64,000 nt of DNA from positions 137,924 to 201,923 of the forward strand of contig JBPFEG010000060.1 in the NCBI GenBank assembly GCA_051061015.1. The letters run 5' to 3'. The stretch comes from Methylomicrobium sp051061015 (GTDB lineage Bacteria > Pseudomonadota > Gammaproteobacteria > Methylococcales > Methylomonadaceae). Of this stretch, positions 25,330-33,483 are shown in pieces (the first letter of the stretch is position 1; every line of letters starts with the position of its first letter). The notes under the pieces are model-generated. The model saw only the letters and a program-made list of their open reading frames with translations, was not told the DNA's origin and did not search any database. The position numbers and the translations under genes are program-made.

Positions 25330-26000
25330 CACTCCCCCAGTATCGCCGCGACTTCTTCGAAGCAAATCCTATCCTTTTCGGTCGCAAGTATAAATTCCGC
25401 AAGTTTGGAGATAGCGCGCCAATTAAAATAATCATTTATAAAATTGAATGCCACCTGGTGTAATTGGCTCAATTTCTGATCCCGAGCCTGTTGATTGGAG
25501 GAGTAACTTCGCAAATAATCATCGACCAGTGCCAGGTCGAACGAACCGCCATAATTTTTGAGTGCGGGCGGGTCAATCAGACGACAGGTAAAGATTTCGC
25601 CATCCATTTCAGCGACAAATTTGGCTTCCGCCAGGGAGCCTGAGAGCAGATTGATCACATCCGCCTCGAATGCATTCAGCAAGTCGTCCGATGTTTGAAT
25701 CCAATCTTGTCCGCTTTTTATCGACGTAGCGTATGGATCGCCCAGAGTATGAGGCAGGATGTGCAGCAAGCGGCCGCCTTCAATGCAGGCGATATAGTTT
25801 TCGTAAGCGGTTTGAAAGTCCATGGTCGCATCCGCGTCAATAACATTGAATCTCAAGCTGAATAAGAGTGGAGGAATTTTGCGCATTCTATTGATCAAAT
25901 AAATAGCGGCGGCATGGCCGGCTTCATGATAGGCGACGCAGTGCCTGCGTATTTCCGGTGTGTACGTCTCGGCATTATTGATATGAAGATTGCGTCTCAT
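25329..26000 (-). CDS. stand-alone FtsH-type M41 peptidase-like protein
   Basis: A 223-residue protein that resembles only the C-terminal zinc-peptidase domain of FtsH. HEAGH stands at residues 25-29 (YHEAGHAAAIYL). A segment like FtsH GGRMAEE follows (SGSLAEAKF near 120-128), and the third zinc ligand appears as D155 in GGSFDLALVDDYL, matching FtsH TGAQNDLEKA. So all three predicted ligands are kept. There is no AAA+ domain, membrane segment or signal peptide. It could be a small cytosolic peptidase, or an adaptor working with an ATPase such as the neighbouring FtsH. It is preceded 47 bases upstream by the DUF2934 gene and followed by a terminator. Confidence 0.75.
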   Translation of the reverse strand: MRRNLHINNAETYTPEIRRHCVAYHEAGHAAAIYLINRMRKIPPLLFSLRFNVIDADATMDFQTAYENYIACIEGGRLLHILPHTLGDPYATSIKSGQDWIQTSDDLLNAFEADVINLLSGSLAEAKFVAEMDGEIFTCRLIDPPALKNYGGSFDLALVDDYLRSYSSNQQARDQKLSQLHQVAFNFINDYFNWRAISKLAEFILATEKDRICFEEVAAILGE

Positions 26001-26047
26001 GATGTACCTCGGTCGTTGTTCAGATATAGATTGAAAATGTCCTGTAA

Positions 26048-26254
26048 TCAGGATGAATCGTTATCCAAATACCAATAACGGCACTGATTGCTTATTTCCT
26101 GTTCGGCCTCAAGCCAGTCTTCCATCTCATGCCCACATGCAAAACCCCGTCTTTCAGCTTTAAAGTAGGCTCTTTCCTCCACCATCCGTCTGAACCTCTC
26201 CGGGTCTATTCCTATATTTGCATTAAAATTCAGTGGGTTGTCCTGTATATTCAT
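26048..26254 (-). CDS. DUF2934-family small protein
   Basis: A 68-residue protein whose core (RMVEERAYFKAERRGFACGH, then MEDWLEAEQEI) is the DUF2934 signature, a short helical motif found in many proteobacteria with unknown function. Start ATG 26254 is chosen because AGGAG precedes it by about five bases; the longer in-frame start at 26281 lacks one. Acidic overall with a C-terminal aromatic tail (YWYLD). It is transcribed towards the M41-like gene 47 bases downstream, so the two probably form a small operon. Confidence 0.8.
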   Translation of the reverse strand: MNIQDNPLNFNANIGIDPERFRRMVEERAYFKAERRGFACGHEMEDWLEAEQEISNQCRYWYLDNDSS

Positions 26255-26595
26255 TGCAGCTCCTGAAGTAATCGAAAGCATAACCGTTTGAATGCTAGCA
26301 ACAACAATGGAAGTTATACAATTCGTACAAATACCTATACCAGGTATTGAACATTTTCGGTCCAGCAGAGCCTTAGCATCAATCGTATCGGTTCCCGAGC
26401 CGGACTTTTTACCATCAAATTATTAAGATTTTATCAACACTGATTACTGTTATTTAGTAATATCTACCATGTTCAAGAATGGCATTGGCGCGTTGCATTG
26501 ATCGGCTACGCTGGAACAGCGAGTTTTAATCTATTAAAAGCTGCAAGAGTAAAATTGCGTATATTTTTTACCAACTATGCACTCGGGTTTCTTTT
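26255..26595. other. 341-base divergent promoter region
   Basis: AT-rich stretch between the minus-strand DUF2934 gene and the plus-strand sensor kinase. It holds an inverted repeat AATACC-TATACCA-GGTATT at 26330-26348 that could be an operator. No convincing sigma-70 promoter pair, sigma-54 site or Fnr box is visible, and no coding region is supported. Confidence 0.45.
26330..26348. promoter_or_regulatory. inverted repeat, candidate operator
   Basis: AATACC, seven bases, GGTATT. It lies in the divergent region 266 bases before the FixL-type kinase gene and 76 bases before the DUF2934 gene, closer to the latter. Size and symmetry suit a dimeric regulator, but no consensus is recognised. Confidence 0.3.
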
Positions 26596-27945
26596 ATGAC
26601 TCCTGAAATTAATCTCTCAGACGCTGCCGGGCTTTGTGAAAATGCCCCGGCGGAAAGTACTGAACTGCAAACGCGTCTCTCTGATGCGCAGAAAAATCTG
26701 TTGGCGTCCGAAGCCAGAATTAAAGCGCTGGAGCAAAAACTTGCCGAACAGACGCGGGAGCTGACTGAAAGTAATCTGGCGCTGAGGCAGAATATTGAGG
26801 CGCTTAAAGAATCGAAGCAGCGCTTGCGGGAGCGGGAAGCCAAGCTGAACTCGATTTTCAATGCCGCAGTCGAAGGCATTATTACGATCGACCGGCATGG
26901 CCGCGTAGTGACTGCGAATGCGGCGGTCACGGCAATACTCGGTTACTCGGAGAAAGAACTGACAGGCATTAGCATCAATAAGCTGATTTCGCCTGAACAA
27001 TCTGAACAACACGATCAGTACATAAAGGATTATATCGATAACGGCAATTCCAAAATCATCGGCAGCATACGAGAAGTCGAAGGTTTGCATAAAGGCGGAT
27101 GGATCGTGCCGCTGGATTTATCATTGGCGGAATTTTCTATCGATGGGGAGATTTTTTTTACCGGCATCTTGCGCGACATCACTCAACGCAAGCTTCAGGA
27201 GCAGGAAAAACGCGAACATCTGGAAGAGCTTTCTCATGTTACTCGCTTGAGCTTGATGGGTGAAATGGCCTCGGGTATCGCGCATGAAGTCAATCAACCG
27301 TTGACTGCGATTGTTGCTTATACCGAAGTCAGTGTAAACCTGCTTACCTCACTAAACCCGGATGCTGTGAAACTGGCCGGGATACTCGCCAAAACTCACC
27401 AACAGGCACTGCGCGCCGGCCAAATTATTCATCGCATGCGGGATTTTATCCGCTCGAAAACTGCCACCCGGACGCTGGTCAGCATCAATCAATTGATCAA
27501 GGACTGCATCGGACTGTGCGCGACCGATATTAAACTGCAAAATATTACGCTCGGCCTGGAACTGGCGGCAGATTTGCCGTCGGTCTATGTCAACGAAGTG
27601 CAAATCGAGCAAGTGTTATTAAATTTGTTCAGAAACGCGGTCGAAGCGATGAGGGATCTTCCGCATGACTATCAGCGTCGTCTGGTCATACAGACACAAC
27701 TGGATCGCCGCCAATATATCGAAATCACGGTCATGGATAACGGGCCGGGCATTTCCGCTGCCGATCATGCAAAAATCATGACGCCTTTTTATACGACCAA
27801 AAAAAACGGCATGGGCATGGGGCTGTCGATCAGCCGTTCCCTGGTCGAAGCGCATCATGGAGCGTTACGTTTTCACAGTCTGCCGGAAAACGGCTGTGCT
27901 TTTTATGTCACCTTGCCGTCGAAGGAACAGTTGAATGAGTTTTGA
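26596..27945 (+). CDS. FixL-like PAS sensor histidine kinase
   Basis: A 449-residue soluble kinase. Residues 20-85 are a long coiled coil (repeated ALEQKLAEQTRELTES-type heptads). A PAS domain spans about 85-200. It aligns with FixL: H139 in SEQHDQYI falls where FixL has its haem-ligand histidine (H200) and R159 in IIGSIRE where it has R220, the same 20-residue spacing. The kinase core has H230 in MGEMASGIAHEVNQPLTAI, then N-box LLNLFRNAVEAM, and G-boxes DNGPGIS and KKNGMGMGLSISRS. No membrane segment. The response regulator gene overlaps by 11 bases. Haem binding and oxygen sensing are inferred from these residues, not shown. Confidence 0.85.
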   Translation: MTPEINLSDAAGLCENAPAESTELQTRLSDAQKNLLASEARIKALEQKLAEQTRELTESNLALRQNIEALKESKQRLREREAKLNSIFNAAVEGIITIDRHGRVVTANAAVTAILGYSEKELTGISINKLISPEQSEQHDQYIKDYIDNGNSKIIGSIREVEGLHKGGWIVPLDLSLAEFSIDGEIFFTGILRDITQRKLQEQEKREHLEELSHVTRLSLMGEMASGIAHEVNQPLTAIVAYTEVSVNLLTSLNPDAVKLAGILAKTHQQALRAGQIIHRMRDFIRSKTATRTLVSINQLIKDCIGLCATDIKLQNITLGLELAADLPSVYVNEVQIEQVLLNLFRNAVEAMRDLPHDYQRRLVIQTQLDRRQYIEITVMDNGPGISAADHAKIMTPFYTTKKNGMGMGLSISRSLVEAHHGALRFHSLPENGCAFYVTLPSKEQLNEF

Positions 27946-28555
27946 ACAGAGCAGTGCAGTCGTTTATCTGGTAGACGATGAATTTGCGATTCGCGACTCA
28001 TTGACTTTGTTGATCGAATCAGCAGGGTTTACCGTCCAAAGCTTTGCGTCTGCCCTGGAATTTTTGGACAATTACGATTCAGAACGGCCGGGTTGTTTGT
28101 TACTGGACGTACGGATGCCGGCGATGAGCGGTCTTGAATTACAGAAGGAATTGAACGAAAGGGGCATCAGTATTCCGATTATTTTCATCAGCGGTCACGC
28201 CGAAGTTGCCGATTCTGCAAAAGCTTTCCGGGCAGGGGCTATTGATTTTCTGGAAAAACCTTTCGAAAACAGCGTATTACTGGAACGCATCGAAGAAGGC
28301 ATCAATAAGGACATTTACGCCCGCTCCCAGCAATCCTTGAAACATGAGATTCAGCAACGTCTGGAGCAACTGACGCCCCGCGAAATGGAAGTCTTACGGC
28401 TTATTGTCAGCAGTCATTCGAACAAAGAATCGGCGAAAATATTGAAGGTCAGCAACCGCACCATCGATGCCCACAGGGCTCGCATCATGGATAAACTGCA
28501 GGTTGATAGTCTCGCGGAACTGATGAAGATTGCGATGCACTGCGATTTGTTATAA
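27935..28555 (+). CDS. FixJ-like response regulator
   Basis: A 206-residue regulator with an N-terminal receiver domain and a C-terminal LuxR-type helix-turn-helix. The receiver has acidic pair D14/D15, the phospho-acceptor D58 in LLLDVRMPAMSG, S86 and K108 in FLEKPF. The DNA-binding part begins LTPREMEVLRLIVS and has SNRTIDAHRARIMDKLQV as the recognition region. This arrangement is that of FixJ. The gene overlaps the kinase gene by 11 bases, so the two form one operon. Target promoters are unknown; the C1 island begins 186 bases downstream on the same strand. Confidence 0.9.
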   Translation: MSFEQSSAVVYLVDDEFAIRDSLTLLIESAGFTVQSFASALEFLDNYDSERPGCLLLDVRMPAMSGLELQKELNERGISIPIIFISGHAEVADSAKAFRAGAIDFLEKPFENSVLLERIEEGINKDIYARSQQSLKHEIQQRLEQLTPREMEVLRLIVSSHSNKESAKILKVSNRTIDAHRARIMDKLQVDSLAELMKIAMHCDLL

Positions 28556-28740
28556 TAGCCGACGATCACACAGTCCGGGATTCCTTCTTATAAGTGAACC
28601 TTATTATTTTTTTATGGAAGATCCTCGATGAAGGGCCGTTTATCTTAGCGGTTATCAAATCGGGTTTTCGATGCCTGCCTTAATTGCCTCGTCATTGCTG
28701 CCGGTTTTGTTTTTTTCTTGCGTTCCTTTTCCTTATAGTC

Positions 28741-29670
28741 ATGTTTTCTCCCAAAGACTTCATCGAAACCGCTGAAGGTCTGCTATTTGCCATCGTCACT
28801 CCGGGCCTGGAACAGGGCAAAGCCCTGTGTTTTTTACGTTATAGGTGCGAAGGCGGGCTTTGGCATAAGCAGGCCACGGATGAAGCGAACGCATTTTTGC
28901 GCACTCATCATCCCCATTATCTGTATTATTCGCCGGCCATGGATGCGAGATTGCATGCGGTGGATGTCGATCGGGTTGTCAGGCATTATCAACCTCTCCA
29001 TCGACTCAGGCATATCATGCAGAAGCCCTCCCAGGATCCGGTCGAGCGGGATATTTTTACCCTTGGCGAATTGCTCAGGCAACAAGGGGTGGATTTGGAC
29101 AGGATCGGCATTACAGGGTCGGTTCTGGTCGGCGTGCAAAAAGACAGCTCCGATATCGATCTGGTCTGCTATGGGCGGGAGACGTTTCACCATTGCCGGG
29201 CCAGTGTGAAAACGCTGATCGAACAGAATCGCCTGCAGGATCTGGCCGACAGTCATTGGCAGGAGTCATACAGTCGCCGTAACTGCTCGTTGAGTTACGA
29301 GGAGTATGTGTGGCATGAAAAACGGAAATTCAATAAGGCCTTGGTGAATGGGCGCAAGTTCGACTTGAGCTTGATCGAACCGAATGAGTCGCTCAGACAG
29401 GAGAGTTATCGAAAGCTTGAGGCAGTGACGCTGACCTGTCGGATCACTGATGACACGTTTGCATTCGACTACCCGTCCGTTTATCGGATCGATCATGATT
29501 TGGCTTCGACGGTGGCCTGTTTTACTGCGACTTACACTGGGCAGGCTTACGCGGGCGAGCTTGTGGAAGTGTCGGGCATGCTCGAACAGAACGCCGAAGG
29601 TATCCGGCATGTCGTGATCGGCTCCAGCCGCGAGGCGCACGGTGAGTATATCCGGGTAATCAATGATTAA
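28741..29670 (+). CDS. predicted nucleotidyltransferase of the C1 island
   Basis: A 309-residue protein starting at ATG 28741 (an in-frame start at 28684 would add a hydrophobic stretch that looks non-coding). The core pattern of a minimal nucleotidyltransferase is visible: IGITGSVLVG near 122-131 followed by DSSDIDLVCYG, with the two metal-binding aspartates at about 138 and 140. Similar proteins, as I recall, are known mainly from methanogenic archaea and from methylotroph H4MPT gene islands, where they have no proven role. It overlaps the HAD gene by 8 bases. Involvement in H4MPT or methylofuran synthesis is inferred from context only. Confidence 0.65.
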   Translation: MFSPKDFIETAEGLLFAIVTPGLEQGKALCFLRYRCEGGLWHKQATDEANAFLRTHHPHYLYYSPAMDARLHAVDVDRVVRHYQPLHRLRHIMQKPSQDPVERDIFTLGELLRQQGVDLDRIGITGSVLVGVQKDSSDIDLVCYGRETFHHCRASVKTLIEQNRLQDLADSHWQESYSRRNCSLSYEEYVWHEKRKFNKALVNGRKFDLSLIEPNESLRQESYRKLEAVTLTCRITDDTFAFDYPSVYRIDHDLASTVACFTATYTGQAYAGELVEVSGMLEQNAEGIRHVVIGSSREAHGEYIRVIND

Positions 29671-30325
29671 ACGAGCGGACATTGCGGCGGTTATCTTCGA
29701 CATGGACGGTCTGGTGCTCGATACCGAAAAAACTTACCGAATCGCATGGCGCGAAGCAGGGCGGGCGATGCGTTATGATTTTCCGGATGTCTTTCTCGAA
29801 GCGTTGTCAGGGTTGTCGGGGGGGGCAGTGTTGAGGATGATCGAAAGTTTTTGCGGTTCCGGTTTCGACGTCGATACATTTAACGGCCTGAGCGCGGCAT
29901 GCTGGCATGACCATGTGGCGGTGCACGGCATCGGTGTCAGATCCGGTTTTCACAGGCTCCTGGATTATCTGAATCAGGAAGGCATCCCTTTTTGCCTGGC
30001 AACCAACAGTACATTAGTCAATGCGGAAGAATGTCTGGGATTAGCGAAGCTTTCGGGTGTTTTTTCGACCATTATTGCGCGTGATCATGTTCGGCGCGGC
30101 AAGCCGGCCCCTGATATTTTCTTGCAAGCAGCGACCTCACTCGAAGTTTCGGTCAACCGCTGCATCGTGCTGGAAGATTCGTCTACCGGTATCGAAGCGG
30201 CTTTCAATGCGGGGGGCTTGCCGGTGATGGTGCCATCAAGATTGCCGATAGATGCGGTAACGCTTGCCCGTTGCAGGCTCGTGCTGAATGATCTCGCGGA
30301 ACTGACGGAGAGGATAGGAGGCTAG
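29663..30325 (+). CDS. HAD-superfamily phosphatase
   Basis: A 220-residue haloacid-dehalogenase-like phosphatase of the beta-phosphoglucomutase/phosphatase group. Motif I is IFDMDGLVLDTE with nucleophile D13 and acid D15; motif II is LATNSTL near 112; motif III K with RGKPAPDIFLQA near 145; motif IV VLEDSSTGIEAA near 168. The cap is a helical bundle inserted after motif I. Gly/Ser-rich loop LSGLSGGAVL is in the cap. It overlaps the nucleotidyltransferase gene by 8 bases and lies just before the beta-RFAP synthase gene, so a phosphate-removing step in cofactor synthesis is plausible. Substrate is unknown. Confidence 0.8.
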   Translation: MIKRADIAAVIFDMDGLVLDTEKTYRIAWREAGRAMRYDFPDVFLEALSGLSGGAVLRMIESFCGSGFDVDTFNGLSAACWHDHVAVHGIGVRSGFHRLLDYLNQEGIPFCLATNSTLVNAEECLGLAKLSGVFSTIIARDHVRRGKPAPDIFLQAATSLEVSVNRCIVLEDSSTGIEAAFNAGGLPVMVPSRLPIDAVTLARCRLVLNDLAELTERIGG

Positions 30326-30349
30326 TTCGCCGCCATCCGCCTGCTCGTG

Positions 30350-30355
30350 TATAAT
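30350..30355 (+). promoter_or_regulatory. possible -10 element before the beta-RFAP synthase gene
   Basis: A perfect TATAAT stands 36 bases before the TTG start. The bases 18 upstream (TTCGCC) are a poor -35, so this is a weak candidate, possibly an activator-dependent promoter inside the C1 island. Confidence 0.3.
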
Positions 30356-30390
30356 GCTCTGTTTTTTAATGTAACTTTCGACATAATCCT

Positions 30391-31353
30391 TTGCAATTTC
30401 CACATCAGAAAGTATCGGTGACCGCGCCGGCCCGGCTGCATATGGGGTTTATCGATTTGAGCGGGGCCTTGGGGAGACATTTCGGCAGCATCGGAGTGGC
30501 GCTGAATGAGCAGTCGACGCGCCTGACGGTAATCGGGGCAGACCGGCGAAGCATATCGGGACCATCTGCCGCGCGCGCGGAAAAATGCCTGACTCGGCTA
30601 TGTGAAGCGTTAGGCGTGCCAGATGCACTTGAAATCAATATTGAAAGCGCGATACCCGAGCATGTCGGTCTGGGCTCGGGTACCCAGATGTCGCTTGCGA
30701 TTGGCGCGGCGTTGAATGCTTTTTATGATTTGGGCATGAATGTGCGCGACATTGCGAAGGTCATGGTCAGAGGGCTGCGCTCCGGTATCGGCATCGGCGT
30801 TTTTGAACAAGGCGGTCTGGTTGTGGACGGCGGCCGCGGAGCGCATACAATTACACCGCCGCTGCTGGCACGGATGGCGATTCCGGATGCCTGGCGTTTT
30901 ATATTGGTATTCGATAAGCGCGGACAGGGTCTGCACGGGTTACAGGAAATTCAGGCGTTTCAGGAGTTGCCCTCGTTTCCCCGGCGCGAGGCCGAGCAGT
31001 TGTGCTACCTGCTGTTGATGCAGGCGCTGCCCGCCGTGGCCGAGAATGATATTGCTAAATTCGGCGAAGTAATCACGCGTTTACAGCGGTCGGTCGGCGA
31101 GCATTTTGCGGCAGTCCAGGGCGGCATTTATACCAGTCCCGAAGTCGCCACGGCAATGCAGTGGCTGGCCGAGCAGGGGGCGGTTGCGGTCGGGCAGACA
31201 TCCTGGGGGCCGACCGGATTTTGCATGGTGAATGGCGCCGACCGGGCAGCCGCCCTGATTGAGATGGCGAGACGAAAATTCGCTGATAGCGATACATTGA
31301 CCTTCATCAGCGCGAGCGCCCGCAACAGCGGTGGCCTGGTCGCTGTGGAGTAA
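30391..31353 (+). CDS. beta-ribofuranosylaminobenzene 5'-phosphate synthase
   Basis: Condenses 4-hydroxybenzoate or 4-aminobenzoate with PRPP, releasing CO2, the committed step of methanopterin synthesis. The 320-residue protein has the GHMP-kinase-like fold of the family: SVTAPARLHMGFIDLSGALG, then the glycine-rich PEHVGLGSGTQMSLAIGAAL near 90, RGLRSGIGIGVFEQGGLVVDGG near 130, and WGPTGFCMVN near 272. The start is probably TTG 30391, as no ATG lies upstream in frame and later codons are inside conserved sequence; a GTG at 30418 is the alternative. In methylotrophs the gene is essential for H4MPT production. Cytoplasmic. Confidence 0.88.
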   Translation: MQFPHQKVSVTAPARLHMGFIDLSGALGRHFGSIGVALNEQSTRLTVIGADRRSISGPSAARAEKCLTRLCEALGVPDALEINIESAIPEHVGLGSGTQMSLAIGAALNAFYDLGMNVRDIAKVMVRGLRSGIGIGVFEQGGLVVDGGRGAHTITPPLLARMAIPDAWRFILVFDKRGQGLHGLQEIQAFQELPSFPRREAEQLCYLLLMQALPAVAENDIAKFGEVITRLQRSVGEHFAAVQGGIYTSPEVATAMQWLAEQGAVAVGQTSWGPTGFCMVNGADRAAALIEMARRKFADSDTLTFISASARNSGGLVAVE

Positions 31354-31373
31354 TTCAGTAAGCGGACTGATTC

Positions 31374-32489
31374 TTGACGCGAAGTGTAGGCCGAGCGCAT
31401 CGTTTGAATCCTTCCGATTATTTGCTGATCATTGCCGGTTCCGGGCGTATGCTGGCCGAAGCCGCTCAAAAAATCGGACTGAAGGCGCTGGTAATCGACC
31501 TTTACGCCGACCTGGATACCCGGGAATATGCCCTTGAGGTCTGCCGATTGCCGTCGCTAGCGATCGAATATGTTGCGCCAGTTCTGGATGATTTTGTCGG
31601 GCGTTACAGGGTCAGCCGGGTCGTTTACGGCAGCGGGCTGGAGCCTTATCCAGAAACCCTGGATTATCTGGATGAGCGTATGACGGTGTTGGGAAATTCC
31701 CCTATTGTATTCCGCAGCCTCCAAAACAAGGTCGAATTTTTTACGGTACTGGCCGATTTGCGGATTCCTTTTCCAGCGATTTCATTTGTTGCGCCCGATG
31801 CAGAAGGTGACTGGCTGATCAAGCCCATGCAGGGACAGGGAGGTATGGGGATTTATCGCCATCAGCAGGGTTCGATCAAGGGGCTTTATTGGCAGAAATT
31901 CCAGCCCGGAACGCCCGGATCGGTTTTGTTTTTGGCTGATACCCAGGATGTCTGCGTAATCGGCTTCAATACTCAATTTATCGGCAAATTAAGCGTCGGG
32001 CTTGAATTCGTGTTTTCCGGCCTTATTAATCATTCAACTTTGTCATGTCAGCAGAAGGCCCTGATATCCGGCTGGCTGACTCGATGCGTCCAGCGTTTTG
32101 GGCTGAAAGGCCTGAACTCGCTCGACTTCATATATGACGGCGAACGGATATATGTGTTGGAAGTCAATCCGCGTCCGTCTGCGAGTATGCAGTGTTATGA
32201 CGATTTGCTGGCAGGTCATATTTCGGCCTGTGGCGGCAGTTTGCCGGATGCGTTACCAAGGCAGAAAGATTTTGCTGGCTTCCGTGTCGTGTATGCCGAT
32301 AAAGACTTACGGATACCCGAGCATTTTATCTGGCCCGATTGGGCTCTGGACAGACCTGAGGCGGGTGCGGTGTGTCGTGCCGGGCAGCCTGTGTGCAGCG
32401 TTATCTCACGCCGTAGTATGGCGGAACAGGTGGAAGCTGAGTTGGTGGCCAGACAGCAACAAATTTTCAATCAATTAATCAAGGTTTAG
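31374..32489 (+). CDS. ATP-grasp ligase of the C1 island (first)
   Basis: A 371-residue ATP-grasp-superfamily protein. An N-terminal Rossmann-like domain (LLIIAGSGRMLAEAA) leads to VVYGSGLEPYPE, the ATP-binding region WLIKPMQGQGGMGIYRH near 143, and the metal-binding end RIYVLEVNPRPSASMQCYD near 262. Such enzymes join a carboxylate to an amine or thiol with ATP. The gene is tightly placed, 20 bases after beta-RFAP synthase and 2 bases before mch. An origin-specific role in H4MPT or methylofuran side-chain building is inferred. The start is uncertain: TTG at 31374 or 31404. Confidence 0.75.
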   Translation: MTRSVGRAHRLNPSDYLLIIAGSGRMLAEAAQKIGLKALVIDLYADLDTREYALEVCRLPSLAIEYVAPVLDDFVGRYRVSRVVYGSGLEPYPETLDYLDERMTVLGNSPIVFRSLQNKVEFFTVLADLRIPFPAISFVAPDAEGDWLIKPMQGQGGMGIYRHQQGSIKGLYWQKFQPGTPGSVLFLADTQDVCVIGFNTQFIGKLSVGLEFVFSGLINHSTLSCQQKALISGWLTRCVQRFGLKGLNSLDFIYDGERIYVLEVNPRPSASMQCYDDLLAGHISACGGSLPDALPRQKDFAGFRVVYADKDLRIPEHFIWPDWALDRPEAGAVCRAGQPVCSVISRRSMAEQVEAELVARQQQIFNQLIKV

Positions 32490-32491
32490 TT

Positions 32492-33475
32492 ATGGAATAT
32501 CAAGCGAGTGTGAATAAATTGACCCAGCCCCTGGTGCAGCATTTAATTGAGAATGCTGACAAGCTGCGGGTGGCGGTCGAGACTCTCGAGAATGGCTGCA
32601 CGCTCATCGATGCCGGCATCAAGGTGCCGGGCGGTCTCGAAGCCGGCCGAATCATCGCCGAAATCTGTCTCGGCGGAATGGGCAGCGTCACGTTGAGCCA
32701 CAGCCCTTATACCACTAACTGGCCATTGACCGTCAATGTGCATACCGGCAATCCGGTATTGGGTTGCCTCGGCAGCCAGTACGCAGGCTGGAGTTTGTCA
32801 CACGAGAAATATTATGCGCTGGGTTCGGGGCCGGCGCGGGCGATGGCGACCAAAATTAAAGAGGGTAACGAGGAGCCGGTCGAAGAATTATACAAGGAGC
32901 TCGGTTATCGCGACAGCTTTGATTCGACCGTGCTGGTGATCGAGAACGATGCGGTTCCACCGCTGGCGATTATCGAAAAAGTCGCCGCCGCCTGCAAGGT
33001 CGATCCGTCAAAGTTGACGATTATCGTGACGCCGACCAGTTCTTTGGCCGGCGGTTTGCAGGTCGTCGCGCGCGTGCTTGAGGTCGCGATGCACAAGGCG
33101 CACGCGTTGCATTTCCCGCTCGAAAATATTATCGACGGTTCCGGCAGCGCGCCGGTTTGCCCCCCGCATCCGAACTTTGTGAAAGCGATGGGCCGTACTA
33201 ACGATGCGATTCTGTTTGCGGGTCAGGTGCATTTATTCGTGAAGGGCAGCGATGAAGCGGCCGAAAAGCTCGCGAAAGAATTGCCGAGCTCGACTTCAAA
33301 AGACTACGGCAAGCCGTTTGCGGATATTTTCAAACAGTACGACTACGATTTCTTCAAGATCGATTCGATGCTGTTCAGTCCGGCCAGCGTGATCGTGACC
33401 GCGGTCGAGTCGGGCAAGAGCTTCCGCGCCGGCAAGCTCGATAATGCTTTGCTGGACCAGTCTTTTGGCGCGTAA
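32492..33475 (+). CDS. mch: methenyltetrahydromethanopterin cyclohydrolase
   Basis: Hydrolyses 5,10-methenyl-H4MPT to 5-formyl-H4MPT on the formaldehyde oxidation route. The 327-residue protein matches Mch throughout: DAGIKVPGGLEAGRIIAEICLGG split over residues 37-60, GNPVLGCLGSQYAGW, then LGSGPARA, VIENDAVPP, TPTSSLAGGLQVVARVLE and GSGSAPVCPPHPNF. Cytoplasmic, no cofactor domain. AAGG precedes the ATG; the previous gene ends two bases before. Together with Fae in the same island it shows that this organism uses the H4MPT-linked C1 pathway. The MtdB and Fhc partners are not in the window. Confidence 0.95.
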   Translation: MEYQASVNKLTQPLVQHLIENADKLRVAVETLENGCTLIDAGIKVPGGLEAGRIIAEICLGGMGSVTLSHSPYTTNWPLTVNVHTGNPVLGCLGSQYAGWSLSHEKYYALGSGPARAMATKIKEGNEEPVEELYKELGYRDSFDSTVLVIENDAVPPLAIIEKVAAACKVDPSKLTIIVTPTSSLAGGLQVVARVLEVAMHKAHALHFPLENIIDGSGSAPVCPPHPNFVKAMGRTNDAILFAGQVHLFVKGSDEAAEKLAKELPSSTSKDYGKPFADIFKQYDYDFFKIDSMLFSPASVIVTAVESGKSFRAGKLDNALLDQSFGA

Positions 33476-33483
33476 GGGCATCC

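Noticed and set aside
28684..28740. 19-codon upstream start of the nucleotidyltransferase
   Set aside because: It would create a false hydrophobic signal-like stretch; ATG 28741 gives the normal start.
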